From a beta proteobacterium MWH-UniP1 (GTDB taxonomy: Bacteria; Pseudomonadota; Gammaproteobacteria; Burkholderiales; Burkholderiaceae_A), in NCBI GenBank assembly GCA_036362785.1, contig CP143625.1, forward strand, positions 745,401-809,400: a DNA stretch of 64,000 bases. The letters run 5' to 3'. Both the position numbers and the translations under genes were made by a program. The notes under the pieces are model-generated. The model ran no database searches. It saw only the letters and a program-made list of their open reading frames with translations, and was not told the origin of the DNA. Shown in pieces: positions 8,157-18,950 of this stretch; the first letter of the stretch is position 1; the number at the start of each line of letters is the position of its first letter.

Positions 8157-9464
8157 ATGACAATCGAATTTGAAAATCGCCGCAGTCTTTTAAAAGCAGG
8201 TGCTGCAGGCGTGGCAATCTCTGCAACGGCGGGCCTGGCAGGCTGTGCCACAACTGAAACCGCAAGTGCGCCTGTGAAGAAAATTGGCCGTGTCATCGTG
8301 ATTGGTGGCGGTTACGGTGGCGCAACCGCAGCCAAATACATCAATGAGTGGTCGCGTGGCGCAATCGAGGTCTATCTGATCGAGCGTGAGCGCAACTTCA
8401 TTTCTTGCCCCATTTCCAACTTGGTTCTGGGTGGCCATCAGTCGATGGAATTTATTACCCACTCCTATGCCAAGCTGCGTGAGCGTGGCATCATCGTGTT
8501 GAACGACGAAGTCACCGCAATTGATCCCGCCAAGAAAAAGATCTCGCTGAAAAAGATCGCCGATCTTGACTACGATCGTCTGATCGTTTCCCCTGGTATT
8601 GACTTTAATTTCCAGGCCATCAACGGTCTGGACGCAGAAGCCCAGAAAACCGTGCTGCACTCTTGGAAGGCTGGCCCACAGACCGTGGCGTTAAAAGCCC
8701 AGTTGGATGCTGTACCCAATGGCGGTGTGTATGTGATGTCGATTCCAAAGGCACCTTATCGTTGCCCCCCCGGCCCCTATGAGCGGGCCTGTCAGGTGGC
8801 CCACCTGTTTAAGAGCAAGGGCAACACCCGCAGCAAAGTGGTGATCATGGACGCCAACCCGGATATTCAATCCAAAAAAGGCTTGTTCATGAAGGCTTGG
8901 GCGGATCTGTACCCCGGCATGATCGAGTACAACCCGAACATGAACGTGACCGAGTTAGACCTGAAGGGCAAGCGTCTGTTGACCGAGACGGGCGATGCCA
9001 TCAAGGGTGATGTGTTAAACGTGATTCCCCCACACCGTGCTGGTGACATTGCCCAGAAGACTGGCCTGATCACCGTGAACAACCTGTGGTGTGGTGTGGA
9101 CTGGGTCACCATGGAATCTCTGGTCCATAAGAACATCCACGTGTTGGGCGATGCCACCTTCCCCGCTCCTGGCATGCCCAAGTCCGGCCACATGGCCAAC
9201 CAACATGGCAAGGCCGCAGCCGCTGCCATTGTTGAACTGATGAATGGCCGCAGCCCGATTGCGCCCATGATGGCCAACACCTGCTACAGCTTCGTGGATG
9301 ATAAGAACGTGGTCCACGTGGCCAGCGTCCATGCCTATGACCCCAACGACAAAACCATGAAGCCGGTGGCCGGTTCGGGTGGTGTCAGTAGCCGGTCTAG
9401 CGAAATGGAAGGCCGTTTCGCCCTGGGCTGGGCCCGCAATATCTGGGCGGATATGCTGACCTAA
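8157..9464 (+). CDS. Flavocytochrome c sulfide dehydrogenase, flavoprotein subunit
   Basis: A 435-residue FAD/NAD(P)-binding family flavoprotein. The N-terminus carries a twin-arginine signal (NRRSLLKAGAAG, 7-18), so it is exported folded. The dinucleotide fold starts at RVIVIGGGYGGATAA. Cys84 in NFISCPISNLV sits where flavocytochrome c attaches FAD covalently. Cys203 (YRCPPGPYERA) and Cys312 (NLWCGVDW) correspond to the redox-active pair. The closing block NIHVLGDATFPAPGMPKSG is family-typical. With the upstream cytochrome it would oxidise sulfide to sulfur or polysulfide in the periplasm. No other sox genes are present, so sulfide detoxification is more likely than full thiosulfate oxidation; that is inference. 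Confidence 0.92.
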   Translation: MTIEFENRRSLLKAGAAGVAISATAGLAGCATTETASAPVKKIGRVIVIGGGYGGATAAKYINEWSRGAIEVYLIERERNFISCPISNLVLGGHQSMEFITHSYAKLRERGIIVLNDEVTAIDPAKKKISLKKIADLDYDRLIVSPGIDFNFQAINGLDAEAQKTVLHSWKAGPQTVALKAQLDAVPNGGVYVMSIPKAPYRCPPGPYERACQVAHLFKSKGNTRSKVVIMDANPDIQSKKGLFMKAWADLYPGMIEYNPNMNVTELDLKGKRLLTETGDAIKGDVLNVIPPHRAGDIAQKTGLITVNNLWCGVDWVTMESLVHKNIHVLGDATFPAPGMPKSGHMANQHGKAAAAAIVELMNGRSPIAPMMANTCYSFVDDKNVVHVASVHAYDPNDKTMKPVAGSGGVSSRSSEMEGRFALGWARNIWADMLT

Positions 9465-9540
9465 GGCATCTCTCGGGGGCCCCGTGGGCCGCTTAGGCGG
9501 CTCTCGACTGTGGCCTTCCGCAGCGCGCGGCGCCATAACT

Positions 9541-9579
9541 TCGGGCATGATTCGATTTTCGGGTCATGCCCGATTTTTT
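9541..9579 (+). terminator. Intrinsic terminator after the flavocytochrome c genes
   Basis: TCGGGCATGA (9541-9550) pairs with 9564-9573 and is followed by six Ts, 24 bases before tal. Confidence 0.85.
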
Positions 9580-9603
9580 ATGTCTATTTACTGAAACTCG
9601 ACT

Positions 9604-10572
9604 ATGAGCACGTCTTCATTAGCGCCAGCAGCCAATGCCCTCGAGGCCTTGAAACAGTTCACGACCGTGGTGGCCGACACCGGTAGTTTTGAATCCATAC
9701 GGGCCTATCAGCCCCAAGACGCCACGACCAATCCGACACTGATTATCCGTGCCCTGGAGCTGCCGGCTTATGCCAGGATCGTGGATCAGGTCAAGGCCAG
9801 CACCAAAAGCACCAAGCTTGCCGATCGCACCCGTGGGGTGTTGGTTGCCTTCGGTACTGAGATTTTGAAAATTGTTCCTGGCCGTGTCTCGACGGAGGTG
9901 GATGCACGGCTATCGTTTGACACCGAAGCAACGATCGCCGAGGCTCAGAAAATCATTGCGGCCTACGCCGATCAGGGCATTGATAAGTCGCGGGTCTTGA
10001 TCAAGATTGCGGCCACCTGGGAAGGCATTCGTGCCGTGCGTGAATTAGAAAAAGCCGGTATCGCCTGCAATGTCACGCTGATTTTTAGTCTGGTGCAGGC
10101 TGCTGCCGCAGCGGATGTGGGCGCTACCTTGATTTCCCCTTTTGTGGGCCGTATTAGTGATTGGTATAAAAAGGCGGGCACCACGTGGGATGCGCCGGCT
10201 GAAGATCCTGGCGTGCAGTCGGTTAAGAAAATTTATGCCTATCTGAAGCACCATCGGTTTCATACAGAAGTCATGGGCGCAAGCTTTAGAAACAAAGAAC
10301 AGGTGCTGGCATTGGCGGGCTGTGACTTGCTTACGGTCAGCCCAGAATTGTTGGAGCAACTCAAGGCCATGGATCAAGAGGCCACCCTTGAGCGCGCACT
10401 GGATCCCGCTGCGCCTGCACAAGGCCAATCAACCGCAGCACTCAACACATCAGAGTCGCTTTTTCGTTTTGCACTGAATGAAGATGCAATGGCCGCAGAG
10501 AAACTCTCTGAAGGTATTCGGCTCTTTGTGGCCGACAGCCGGAAACTCGACGCAAAGCTGCTCGCATGCTGA
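9604..10572 (+). CDS. tal: Transaldolase
   Basis: Transaldolase of the non-oxidative pentose phosphate pathway, moving a dihydroxyacetone unit from sedoheptulose 7-phosphate to glyceraldehyde 3-phosphate. The 322-residue length matches TalB-type enzymes. The Schiff-base lysine is Lys134 in [15 protein letters not shown], equivalent to Lys132 in E. coli. The N-terminal DATTNPTLI block and the later [11 protein letters not shown] block are also family signatures. The stop overlaps the next gene by seven bases, so the two are probably translationally coupled, although the functional link between them is not obvious. A terminator upstream isolates it from the flavocytochrome genes. Confidence 0.96.
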   Translation: MSTSSLAPAANALEALKQFTTVVADTGSFESIRAYQPQDATTNPTLIIRALELPAYARIVDQVKASTKSTKLADRTRGVLVAFGTEILKIVPGRVSTEVDARLSFDTEATIAEAQKIIAAYADQGIDKSRVLIKIAATWEGIRAVRELEKAGIACNVTLIFSLVQAAAAADVGATLISPFVGRISDWYKKAGTTWDAPAEDPGVQSVKKIYAYLKHHRFHTEVMGASFRNKEQVLALAGCDLLTVSPELLEQLKAMDQEATLERALDPAAPAQGQSTAALNTSESLFRFALNEDAMAAEKLSEGIRLFVADSRKLDAKLLAC

Positions 10573-12656
10573 TCTATGCCCTGACCATTTTAGTTTCGAG
10601 TTTTCTGCTCTTTTTGGTCCAGCCGATTATTGCCAAGCAGATCATTCCCTGGTTTGGTGGGTCAGCAGCGGTGTGGACCACCTGTCTTACCTTTTTCCAA
10701 CTGGTCTTGCTTGCAGGCTACGCTTATTCCGACTGGGTTCAGCGGCTGGCACCGAAAAAACAATCCACCTTACACATTGTGTTGTTGCTGGTGAGCCTTG
10801 CGGCCATGCCGATTTTGGCGGGTGAGCAGTGGAAGCCCTTGGGCGAAGAGGACCCCGTCTTTCGAATTTTGGGTTTACTTGCCGCCACCATTGGCCTGCC
10901 GTATTTCATGCTGTCTACCACGGGCCCACTGATTCAATCCTGGTTTGCCCGTGAGCAGACCAGTACTGCCGTGGCACAAAAAGCTTATCGGCTATTTGCG
11001 CTGTCGAACTTCGGTTCACTGATGGGCCTGCTGGCCTATCCGTTTGCGATCGAGACCTGGGTCACGACCAAAACCCAGGCCATGGTCTGGAGTGGTTTTT
11101 ATGCAGTCTTCGTGGTGATCACCGTGGTCGTGGCGATTCGTGCCGGCCGCTCCACGCCAAGTCTGTATACGGTCAGCACGCTTGATCCAAATGCCTCGAC
11201 CAGCACCAATGCGGCCGATCAGATTCATCCGCCGAAATTTGTTGATGTAGCGCTCTGGTTTTCTTTAGCAGCGCTGGCCACTATGATTTTGTTGGCGGTC
11301 TCAAACCACATCACCCAGAACATTGCCTCTATTCCTTTTCTCTGGGTCCTGCCTTTATCGCTGTACCTGTTGACCTTTGTCATTGCCTTTGAGGGCCGTC
11401 GTGGTCGGGGCTGGTATCTGCGCAACAACATGATGTTGCCGGCCATGGTGCTGGCCGCGGCGATGGCGTGGGGGTTGGTGACTGACGATGGCATTTTGAG
11501 TATTGATTACGCCATTCCGCTGTATCTGGCGGGCATGTTCTTGGTCTGTCTGTTTTGCCATGGCGAGTTGGCCCATGCCAAGCCGCATGCCCGGTATCTG
11601 ACACGGTTTTATTTCATGATCGCCCTGGGCGGTGCGGTGGGTGGTTTGTTTGTCTCCACGATTGCGCCCCGTGTCTTTCCTTTTTACTGGGAGTTGCCTT
11701 TAGCGCTTCTTTTGGTCGGTGCGGCAGGGGCCTGGATTGGGCTCAAAGGATTGGTTGGTCCGCTAAAAGTAGTCTTTATTGGTGGCAGCCTGGTGAGCAT
11801 GGCCGTCACGGGGCATTACGCGCGCCTGTATTACGCGGAAGCAGCAAGCGACAGCATTTATGCCTCGCGTAATTTCTACGGCACCCTGCGAATCAAGGAG
11901 CGCACACCGTTGGACACGGGGGAACCCATTCGTCGCCTGGTCCATGGTGTGATTCTTCATGGCCTGCAAGACATGAGCCCCGTGGGCCGGCAGATGCCCA
12001 CCACGTATTACGGGCCTGACTCGGGTGTGGGCCTGGCCATCCATGAAATGGGCCGTCAGTCGCCGGCGGGTATTCGTGTTGGCGTGATTGGATTGGGTGT
12101 GGGAACGCTGGCCGCTTACGGTAGAAAAGGGGATCACTACCGGATGTATGAAATCAACCCCGAAGTCATCGAGGTGGCCAAACGCGAATTCACTTACATC
12201 TCAGATTCGCCTGCTGAAGTGAGCTTTGCCCTGGGGGATGCGCGATTGGTCTTAGAGCGCGAGGCTCCCAATCAGTTTGATGTTTTGGTCATTGATGCAT
12301 TTTCAAGTGACTCTATTCCGATTCACTTGATCACCCGCGAGGCCCTGCAGGTCTATGGCAGACACATGAAGCCAGGCGGGGTGATTGCCTTTCACGTGAC
12401 CAACCGTTATTTGAATCTGCCGCCAGTGGTGCGCCAGGTGGCCGAGCAGGCCGGCTATCAGGCCGTGTTGATTGCAGACGAAGCCGAGAGCGATACCCGT
12501 GGTCTATTGGCTTTATCCGACTGGGTCTTGGTCACCAAGAATGAAAAGTTCTTAAACGCCAAAGTGATTCAAGACCACCAGTATCCGTTTCAGACGATTT
12601 CGGGCCTGCAACTCTGGACGGACGATTTTAATAATCTCTTTAAAGTGCTGAAGTAA
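10566..12656 (+). CDS. Membrane protein fused to a spermidine synthase-like domain
   Basis: A 696-residue fusion. Residues 1 to about 410 form roughly ten or more hydrophobic helices, starting [20 protein letters not shown]. From about 490 there is a soluble Rossmann domain like spermidine synthase: [15 protein letters not shown], then [24 protein letters not shown] and [19 protein letters not shown]. The family occurs as 'fused MFS/spermidine synthase' but its substrate is not known; a polyamine aminopropyl transfer at the membrane is only a guess. The start ATG lies inside the end of tal (ATGCTGA overlap). It is convergent with dut. I call the architecture firmly and the reaction not at all. 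Confidence 0.88.
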   Translation: MLIYALTILVSSFLLFLVQPIIAKQIIPWFGGSAAVWTTCLTFFQLVLLAGYAYSDWVQRLAPKKQSTLHIVLLLVSLAAMPILAGEQWKPLGEEDPVFRILGLLAATIGLPYFMLSTTGPLIQSWFAREQTSTAVAQKAYRLFALSNFGSLMGLLAYPFAIETWVTTKTQAMVWSGFYAVFVVITVVVAIRAGRSTPSLYTVSTLDPNASTSTNAADQIHPPKFVDVALWFSLAALATMILLAVSNHITQNIASIPFLWVLPLSLYLLTFVIAFEGRRGRGWYLRNNMMLPAMVLAAAMAWGLVTDDGILSIDYAIPLYLAGMFLVCLFCHGELAHAKPHARYLTRFYFMIALGGAVGGLFVSTIAPRVFPFYWELPLALLLVGAAGAWIGLKGLVGPLKVVFIGGSLVSMAVTGHYARLYYAEAASDSIYASRNFYGTLRIKERTPLDTGEPIRRLVHGVILHGLQDMSPVGRQMPTTYYGPDSGVGLAIHEMGRQSPAGIRVGVIGLGVGTLAAYGRKGDHYRMYEINPEVIEVAKREFTYISDSPAEVSFALGDARLVLEREAPNQFDVLVIDAFSSDSIPIHLITREALQVYGRHMKPGGVIAFHVTNRYLNLPPVVRQVAEQAGYQAVLIADEAESDTRGLLALSDWVLVTKNEKFLNAKVIQDHQYPFQTISGLQLWTDDFNNLFKVLK

Positions 12657-12690
12657 GCGCGCCTTGGCGTTTCGTTGATAACCCCCAGGT

Positions 12691-12714
12691 GTCGCTGCGT
12701 GGCTTAGCAGCGAC
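12691..12714. other. Hairpin between convergent genes, weak terminator candidate
   Basis: GTCGCTGC pairs perfectly with GCAGCGAC around an eight-base loop in the 90-base gap between two convergent genes. No T run follows on either strand, so intrinsic termination is doubtful. Confidence 0.35.
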
Positions 12715-12746
12715 GATCTGGGCAGGCGTTTTGAAATGTTGACGGC

Positions 12747-13208
12747 TTAGTTTTTGCCAGTGCTACCAAAGCCTCCGGTGCTGCGCTCGGTTTCAATCGA
12801 GAAGTCGTTCACAAAATGCAGGGCCACCTGGGCCACCGGCTGAAACATCAGCTGGGCAATACGATCGCCGGGCTGCACCACGTAGCTCTCGGTGCCATTG
12901 TTGGCCAGAATTACGCCGATCTCGCCGTGATAATCAGAATCGATCACGCCAACGCCCTGTGCCACACAAACGCCATGCTTCAGAGACAGGCCAGAGCGGG
13001 ACGCCACAATGGCGACCAAGCCTGGGTCCATCATGTTGATGGCCAGACCGGTTTTAATCAGCTGTCGGCTGCCGGGTGCCAGCGTGATCGGTTCGGCAAT
13101 GCAGGCCCGCAGGTCCATGGCCGCAGAACCATCGGTGGCGTAGCTGGGTGTCTCAATGGTGTTGCCAAGCAGGTCATTGACAATTTTGGCTTCGATCATT
13201 CTGCGCAT
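12747..13208 (-). CDS. dut: dUTP pyrophosphatase (dUTPase)
   Basis: Dut hydrolyses dUTP to dUMP and pyrophosphate, keeping uracil out of DNA and supplying dUMP for thymidylate. The 153-residue length is that of the homotrimeric enzyme. All five motifs are visible: [34 protein letters not shown] with the catalytic Asp, GDRIAQLMF and the C-terminal [10 protein letters not shown]-loop-like arm. It is the last gene of the cluster ribF-ileS-lspA-coaBC-dut, 33 bases after coaBC, and the dut-coaBC adjacency is widespread in proteobacteria. The first residues MRRMIEAK leave the exact ATG (residue 1 or 4) open. Confidence 0.96.
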   Translation of the reverse strand: MRRMIEAKIVNDLLGNTIETPSYATDGSAAMDLRACIAEPITLAPGSRQLIKTGLAINMMDPGLVAIVASRSGLSLKHGVCVAQGVGVIDSDYHGEIGVILANNGTESYVVQPGDRIAQLMFQPVAQVALHFVNDFSIETERSTGGFGSTGKN

Positions 13209-13241
13209 AGAAAAACTCTCTAACCCGCGTTGGGCATTGGT

Positions 13242-14507
13242 TTAAGTGGAAGAGGGAAGTCGTTTTGAGATTTCAAAAATCAGCTCTGCCGCAAGCTGAT
13301 CTTTGGTGCGGTCTGCCAATGGTGTTAAGCCATTGGCGTCGCAGAGCATGGCCTGATTACGGTCGGCGCCAAAGGTGGCTTCGCCGATATTGCCCACCAA
13401 AAGCGGCACTTGTTTGCGCGCACGTTTACTGGGCAGCAGATTTTTTAGATCGTTGTAGTCACCGCTTTCTGCGGCAAAGCCAACGCAAAAGGGCGGGTTG
13501 GGCAGCTGGGCCACATGGGCCAGGATGTCGGGGTTTTCAACCCACTCGATATCCGACAGATTGCCGCCCGTTTCTTTTTTAATTTTTCCGTTCAAGACTG
13601 ATTTGGGCCGCCAATCCGCCACGGCCGCCACACCAATAAAGCAATCCGCTTGTTCTGTGTCGAGTGTCTGGCAGACAGCAGCCAACATCTCAACGGCAGT
13701 CGTGACATCTTTGCGCTGCACCTTGGCGGGTGTCTTTAGGCCAACAGGCCCTGCGATTAGGGTGACCCATGCGCCCGCCTGTGCTGCCGCCTGGGCCAAT
13801 GCAAAGCCCATCTTGCCCGATGATCGGTTGGTGATGCCACGCACTGGATCAATCGGCTCAAAGGTGGGCCCAGCAGTAATCACCACATGCCGGCCTTGCA
13901 AGACACCACGGATGTTGGGCCCATCAAATGCGTGCGGTGGGGACGCCTCTTGTCCAAAACGCTCAATCATGGCGGCCAATAATTCTTGGGCTTCCAGCAT
14001 GCGCCCATCGCCTGTCTCACCGCAGGCCTGTGCACCAGTGCCGGGGCCAAGCAGGGTTACGCCATCGGCACGCAGAAGATCGATATTGCGTTGGGTGGCG
14101 GGGTTTTGCCACATCTGCCGATTCATCGCCGGGGCAAGCAGCAGCGGTGTCTCGCGGGCCAGGCAGAGTGTGGTGAGCAGATCATTGGTCTGGCCGGTGG
14201 CCAGGCGCGATAGGAAGTCTGCACTTGCGGGTGCGACCAAAATGGCATCGGCCTCGCGCGATAAATCGATGTGCGGCATGCCATTGTCAGGGCCACTTTG
14301 TGGCGGTGACGACCAGGCATTGGTGTAGACCGGCCGGCCCGATAAGGCCTGAAAGGTGAGTGGGCTAACGAACTGTGTGCCGCCCTCGGTCATGACCACT
14401 TGGACGGTAGCCCCTTCATCTTGGAGTCGGCGCACCAGCTCACAGGTCTTATAGGCAGCAATGCCGCCCGTGACACCAATGACGAAATGGCGGTGGCGAA
14501 GTTTCAT
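13242..14507 (-). CDS. coaBC: Bifunctional phosphopantothenoylcysteine decarboxylase/synthetase
   Basis: CoaBC joins 4'-phosphopantothenate to cysteine (CoaB) and decarboxylates the product (CoaC) in coenzyme A synthesis. The 421-residue product has both domains. The flavin-binding CoaC half (about 1-190) opens with VIGVTGGIAAYKTCEL and contains APAMNRQMWQNPA and the GDGRMLEAQEL segment. The CoaB half (about 205-420) contains VITAGPTFEPIDPVRGI and TNRSSGKMGFALA, the nucleotide-binding signature. It sits 20 bases after lspA and 33 before dut, all on the minus strand, consistent with one operon. Confidence 0.96.
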   Translation of the reverse strand: MKLRHRHFVIGVTGGIAAYKTCELVRRLQDEGATVQVVMTEGGTQFVSPLTFQALSGRPVYTNAWSSPPQSGPDNGMPHIDLSREADAILVAPASADFLSRLATGQTNDLLTTLCLARETPLLLAPAMNRQMWQNPATQRNIDLLRADGVTLLGPGTGAQACGETGDGRMLEAQELLAAMIERFGQEASPPHAFDGPNIRGVLQGRHVVITAGPTFEPIDPVRGITNRSSGKMGFALAQAAAQAGAWVTLIAGPVGLKTPAKVQRKDVTTAVEMLAAVCQTLDTEQADCFIGVAAVADWRPKSVLNGKIKKETGGNLSDIEWVENPDILAHVAQLPNPPFCVGFAAESGDYNDLKNLLPSKRARKQVPLLVGNIGEATFGADRNQAMLCDANGLTPLADRTKDQLAAELIFEISKRLPSST

Positions 14508-14527
14508 CTGGTCTGGTCCATGCGGGC

Positions 14528-14995
14528 CTATCCTCGCCGAACCCGTCGAATCTCGTCAAGAACGAAGAGTGCTGCACCCACCACGATAAAACTATCGGCA
14601 AAGTTAAAGGCAGGCCAATGCCAGCCCGAGACATGCAGATCAATGAAGTCAATCACCACGCCCCAGGTGAGCCGATCAATGGTGTTGCCAATGGCACCGG
14701 CAATAATCAGGGTTGCGGCAAAGGCAAACCAGGTCTGGGCCGCATGCCGAGACATGAGAAAGCCAAGATAAATCACGGCAGCAACGCCCAGTCCAATAAA
14801 GAACCAGCGTTGCCAGCCACCTGCGTCGGCCAGAAAACTAAATGCTGCACCACTGTTGTGGACCCGAACAATATTGAACCAAGACGTGACGGCGGTTTGC
14901 TGGCCGAGTTCGTACAGATTCACAATGGCGAGTTTCGAGAGCTGATCAAGCCCAACCAGCAAGACCGCCAGCATTAGCCAGCGGCTTGCGCTCAT
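14528..14995 (-). CDS. lspA: Lipoprotein signal peptidase
   Basis: LspA (signal peptidase II) removes the signal peptide from diacylglyceryl-modified prolipoproteins in the inner membrane. Four transmembrane segments are visible. The catalytic aspartates are Asp116 (VVIDFIDL) and Asp134 (FNFADSFIVVG), 18 residues apart as in E. coli. NTIDRLTWG is the other conserved box. I take the ATG at 14993-14995 (155 residues) because it follows the ileS stop with GAGG at a suitable distance and the protein then begins directly at helix 1. An in-frame ATG at 15040 would add 15 residues and overlap ileS by 32 bases. Immediate ileS-lspA linkage is a common bacterial arrangement. Confidence 0.95.
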   Translation of the reverse strand: MSASRWLMLAVLLVGLDQLSKLAIVNLYELGQQTAVTSWFNIVRVHNSGAAFSFLADAGGWQRWFFIGLGVAAVIYLGFLMSRHAAQTWFAFAATLIIAGAIGNTIDRLTWGVVIDFIDLHVSGWHWPAFNFADSFIVVGAALFVLDEIRRVRRG

Positions 14996-15008
14996 CTTTG
15001 CGCGGCCT

Positions 15009-17957
15009 CTAGGCGATGGCACGGGATTCACCTGTTCCAAAAAGATTGCTCACGCAGCGGCCACAGAGTTCAGGGTGGTTGGCATCGTGGCCAACATCGC
15101 TGCGCAAATGCCAGCACCGGGCACACTTGGGGGCGGTGAGTGGCGTGACTTGGATGCTGACCGCCTGGGGCTCGAGCCCTGCATCTGTGGACACGCTGGC
15201 CGCCGATGTGATCAGTACAAACTTCAGATCATCGCCAAGGCTTTGCAGCACGGCAGCGATCTCTTGGCCTGCTTCGATCTGCACGCCGGCCTGCAGTGAC
15301 GAACCCACACGTCCTGCCTCACGTTCAACTTCAATGGCCCGCATGACGTCGGCCCGGACCTCGCGGATCTTGGTCCATTTGGCGGTGAGTTGGGCATTTT
15401 GTGATGCAGCGGGCATCTCATAAGCCGTCTGTTCAAACACCGTCTCTTTTGCGGCAGCACTATTGGGCAATGATGCGGCATGCAGAGACGACCAGGCCTC
15501 ATCGGCCGTGAACGAGAGAAATGGCGAGAAGAGCCGAATCATGGATTGGGTGATATGCCACAGGGCGGTCTGGGCAGCACGGCGGGCAGGGGATGTTGCC
15601 GCACTGGTGTAGAGCCGATCTTTGAGCACATCCAGATAAAAGGCGCCCAGATCTTCCGAACAGAAATTTACCAGACGGGCGACTGCGGGATGAAAGGCAT
15701 AGCGCTCATAGTCGGCCAATACTTCCTGTTGCAGATCAGCAGTCAGGGCCAGCATGTAACGATCAATTTCTAAGAGTTGATCATTGGGCAGCATGTGTTC
15801 GGCGGGCTGAAAATCACTCAGGTTGCCCAGTAAGAAACACAGTGTGTTACGCACGCGCCGATAAGACTCCACCACACGCTTTAAAATCGTGTCGGAAATC
15901 GACAGTTCACCTGAGTAATCGGTGCTGGCCACCCACAGGCGCAAGATGTCGGCGCCCATAGCGTCGGATACCTGCTGGGGCGCAATCACATTGCCCATCG
16001 ATTTACTCATCTTGCGGCCCTGGCCATCCACGACAAAACCGTGGGTGAGCAATGCCTTATATGGCGGCACACCGTTCATCATGCAGCTGGTGAGCAGTGA
16101 TGAGTGGAACCAGCCACGGTGTTGGTCGCCGCCTTCTAAATACAAATCCACAGGAAATGCAGACTGATTGGCATGTGAACCACGCAATACGGTTTCATGT
16201 GTGGTGCCTGAGTCAAACCAGACATCGAGTGTGTCGGGGTTTTTCACATAATCTTTGGCGTCATCACCGAGCAACTCATCTGCGGTGATCTTCTGCCAGG
16301 CCTCGATGCCTTCTTGCTCCACACGCTGAGCAATCTGCTCCAGCAGTTCTGGTGTTTTGGGGTGAAGCTCGCCGGTTTCTTTGTGAATGAAAAACGCCAT
16401 GGGCACCCCCCACTGGCGCTGACGCGACAGGGTCCAGTCCGGGCGATTGGCGATCATGGCGTGGAGTCGGGCCTTGCCCCATGCGGGATAAAAGGCGGTC
16501 GCCTCGACACCGGCAAGTGCGAGTTCGCGCAGCGTTTTTCCGCCTGACTTGGGCGTGATGTCCATGCCGGCAAACCACTGGTTGGTGGCGCGAAAGATGA
16601 TGGGTGATTTATGGCGCCAGCAATGCATATAGCTGTGGCCGTAGCGCTCGGAGTGCATCAGGCTTCCAACTTCGGCAAGCTTGGCCACAATTTTTGGATT
16701 GGCGTCCCAGATGGATAGGCCACCAAACAAGGGCAGGCTTGCGGCGTAGTGGCCATCGCCCATGACTGGGGTCAGGATGTCGCTGTCTTTCATGCCCGCT
16801 GCCTTGCATGACAAAAAGTCATCGACACCATAGGCCGGTGCGCAATGCACGATGCCGGTGCCTGACTCCAGGTTGACGTATTCCGCGGCCAAGGGTGCCG
16901 ATGTTCTGGCAAAGCCGGCATCGGCATCAAAGAGTGGGTGTTGAAATGCAATGCCCACCAAGCTTGTGCCTGCACACTCTGCTGTAACAGTACCGGTTAG
17001 CCCCCAGGCTTTTAGGCAGGCCTCGACACGATCTTTGGCCAGTACCAACCACTGGAAGCCTTGATTCGGCGGAAATTTACGGGTGCCAGCTTCTTCGGTG
17101 ACGCCAGTGATTCTCACCAGGGCGTAAGCGAATTCGGGGTGCACGTTGAGCGCCTGGTTGGCAGGCAGTGTCCAGGGGGTGGTGGTCCAGATCACCGTGG
17201 CCAATTTTCCCTCGAGTTTTGCCGCATCCACGCCAAAGGCCTTGGCAACTAATGCCCTGCTGGCTTCAGGTGCAGTAAAGGCAACATCAACGGCGGGATC
17301 TGTTTTGTCGGCGTATTCCACTTCGGCCTCTGCCAGTGCGGAGCCGCAATCAAAACACCAGTTCACGGGTTTTAATCCGCGATAGACAAAGCCTTTTTCA
17401 AGAATTTTTTTCAATGCCCGAATTTCATCGGCCTCGTTTTTGGGGGCCATGGTTTTGTAGGGCGCATCCCATTGGCCCAAGACCCCAAGGCGAATGAAAT
17501 CTTTTTTCTGTTTCAGGATTTGTTCTTCGGCATAGGCGCGCGATTTCTTTTGCACTTCCTGCGTGGCTAAGCCCTTGCCAAATTGTTTTTCGATCTGAAT
17601 CTCAATGGGCATGCCGTGGCAATCCCAGCCTGGCACGTAGCGGGCATCAAAGCCAGCCAGTGTCTTGGATTTCACGATCATGTCTTTCAAAATCTTATTC
17701 ACCGCATGGCCAATGTGAATGTCGCCATTGGCATAGGGTGGCCCATCATGCAGAACAAAGAGTGGCCGGCCCGCCGTCTTGGCGCGAATCCTTTGATAAA
17801 CCCCCTTGTCTTGCCACTGCTGGACCCAGCCGGGTTCGCGTTTGGCCAAATCGCCACGCATGGGGAAGCTGGTCTTTGGCAGATTGAGTGAGCTGTCCAC
17901 GGCGGCGTTGCGGTCCGCAGCGGGTTTGTTGGAAGAGGGGCTTTGGTCAGTCGACAT
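15009..17957 (-). CDS. ileS: Isoleucyl-tRNA synthetase
   Basis: IleS charges tRNA-Ile and edits misactivated valine. The product is about 982 residues. The class I signature HIGH is at 81-84 ([12 protein letters not shown]) and KMSKS near 645 ([10 protein letters not shown]). The CP1 editing domain lies between, including the [16 protein letters not shown] segment. The C-terminus has the zinc-binding cysteines CARCWH and ELCGRCVSN, which marks the eubacterial type. I chose the ATG at 17955-17957, which overlaps the end of ribF by 11 bases; a GTG at 17975 would add six residues. The zinc-containing C-terminus argues for the ordinary mupirocin-sensitive class, which is inference. Confidence 0.97.
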   Translation of the reverse strand: MSTDQSPSSNKPAADRNAAVDSSLNLPKTSFPMRGDLAKREPGWVQQWQDKGVYQRIRAKTAGRPLFVLHDGPPYANGDIHIGHAVNKILKDMIVKSKTLAGFDARYVPGWDCHGMPIEIQIEKQFGKGLATQEVQKKSRAYAEEQILKQKKDFIRLGVLGQWDAPYKTMAPKNEADEIRALKKILEKGFVYRGLKPVNWCFDCGSALAEAEVEYADKTDPAVDVAFTAPEASRALVAKAFGVDAAKLEGKLATVIWTTTPWTLPANQALNVHPEFAYALVRITGVTEEAGTRKFPPNQGFQWLVLAKDRVEACLKAWGLTGTVTAECAGTSLVGIAFQHPLFDADAGFARTSAPLAAEYVNLESGTGIVHCAPAYGVDDFLSCKAAGMKDSDILTPVMGDGHYAASLPLFGGLSIWDANPKIVAKLAEVGSLMHSERYGHSYMHCWRHKSPIIFRATNQWFAGMDITPKSGGKTLRELALAGVEATAFYPAWGKARLHAMIANRPDWTLSRQRQWGVPMAFFIHKETGELHPKTPELLEQIAQRVEQEGIEAWQKITADELLGDDAKDYVKNPDTLDVWFDSGTTHETVLRGSHANQSAFPVDLYLEGGDQHRGWFHSSLLTSCMMNGVPPYKALLTHGFVVDGQGRKMSKSMGNVIAPQQVSDAMGADILRLWVASTDYSGELSISDTILKRVVESYRRVRNTLCFLLGNLSDFQPAEHMLPNDQLLEIDRYMLALTADLQQEVLADYERYAFHPAVARLVNFCSEDLGAFYLDVLKDRLYTSAATSPARRAAQTALWHITQSMIRLFSPFLSFTADEAWSSLHAASLPNSAAAKETVFEQTAYEMPAASQNAQLTAKWTKIREVRADVMRAIEVEREAGRVGSSLQAGVQIEAGQEIAAVLQSLGDDLKFVLITSAASVSTDAGLEPQAVSIQVTPLTAPKCARCWHLRSDVGHDANHPELCGRCVSNLFGTGESRAIA

Positions 17958-18882
17958 AGTGAGAGAAGTAGTCACGCGCCTGTCGGGCGTCGAGTTGGAT
18001 TTGTTGGGTCATCGCGTGGATATCGGTGTAGCGAATTTCATCACGAAGTTTTTTGTGAAAAGTGACTTGCACGATCTTGCCGTAGGCATCGCCAGACCAA
18101 TCAAAAAGATGGGCTTCCAGTAACAGTCTGCCTTGTTGCTCAACGGTGGGCCGATGGCCAAGGCTGGCCACGCCAGGGATCGGTTCTTCGGCCAGGCCCG
18201 ACACACTCACCACGAATACGCCCGAAGTCACCAAGTTGTGATGAACCGGCACATTCAGCGTGGGAAAGCCAAGATTGCGGCCGAGTGCTCTGCCGTGAAT
18301 CACGTGGCCAGATAAGCTGTAGGGGCGCCCCATTAATTGTTCCGCCTGCTGCAGGTCTCCTTTGGCAAGGCAGTCACGTAACAGTGAGCTGGATGCCCGC
18401 GACCCACCAACCGAGATGGTGGGCACACGGTGCACTGTCCAGCCATAACGCGCTTCAACGGATTTCAACAGTTCAAAGTTGCCCTGGCGTTTGGCACCAA
18501 AACAAAAGTCATCACCGATCACGATTACCTTGGCATTGACACCTTGGTGCAAAAACTTTTCCATAAAGTCGTTGGCACTCATGTCGGCCAGGGATCGGCG
18601 AAACCGCAGAATCCAGAGTTCGTTCACGCCAAGATCGGACAGCGCGTTGGCCTTGCCCCGCAGGCCCTGAATTTTTTTTGGTGCCTGGGCAGGAGCGAAA
18701 AATGCCTTGGGGTGGGGCTCAAACGTCACAACGGCGCTGGTGAGTTGCTGTTCGCGCGCCAGGCCCAGCGTCTGATTGATGAGTGCCTGATGGCCCATGT
18801 GAACACCGTCGAAATTTCCAATGGTGATCGCACGGCCCGAGCGGGACGCTTTCTGTGGCGAAATTCCTTGGAAAATCAGCAT
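17947..18882 (-). CDS. ribF: Bifunctional riboflavin kinase/FAD synthetase
   Basis: RibF phosphorylates riboflavin to FMN and adenylylates FMN to FAD. The 311-residue product has an N-terminal nucleotidyltransferase domain ([16 protein letters not shown] at about 21-36, with the GxxHxGH-type site) and a C-terminal riboflavin kinase barrel with [15 protein letters not shown]. It is the first gene of the minus-strand cluster and overlaps ileS by 11 bases. A TATAAT on the minus strand at 18921-18926 would give a leader of about 33 bases. That is too short for an FMN riboswitch, and I see no RFN-like structure. Confidence 0.96.
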   Translation of the reverse strand: MLIFQGISPQKASRSGRAITIGNFDGVHMGHQALINQTLGLAREQQLTSAVVTFEPHPKAFFAPAQAPKKIQGLRGKANALSDLGVNELWILRFRRSLADMSANDFMEKFLHQGVNAKVIVIGDDFCFGAKRQGNFELLKSVEARYGWTVHRVPTISVGGSRASSSLLRDCLAKGDLQQAEQLMGRPYSLSGHVIHGRALGRNLGFPTLNVPVHHNLVTSGVFVVSVSGLAEEPIPGVASLGHRPTVEQQGRLLLEAHLFDWSGDAYGKIVQVTFHKKLRDEIRYTDIHAMTQQIQLDARQARDYFSHYVD

Positions 18883-18950
18883 GTTGTCGGTGTTTTGGGG
18901 GCCGTGACGACAAACCTTGGATTATAGGGTGCCGGTAGAATGGCAAGCCT
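18883..18950. promoter_or_regulatory. Divergent promoter region ribF / purN
   Basis: In this 68-base gap TATAAT on the minus strand (18921-18926) points to ribF and TAGAAT on the plus strand (18936-18941) points to purN, only nine bases before its ATG. Neither has a convincing -35 hexamer. If the purN box is real, its leader is nearly absent. Confidence 0.4.

Noticed and set aside
18883..18920. FMN riboswitch before ribF
   Set aside because: The leader is only about 33-39 bases and shows no RFN-type conserved stretches.
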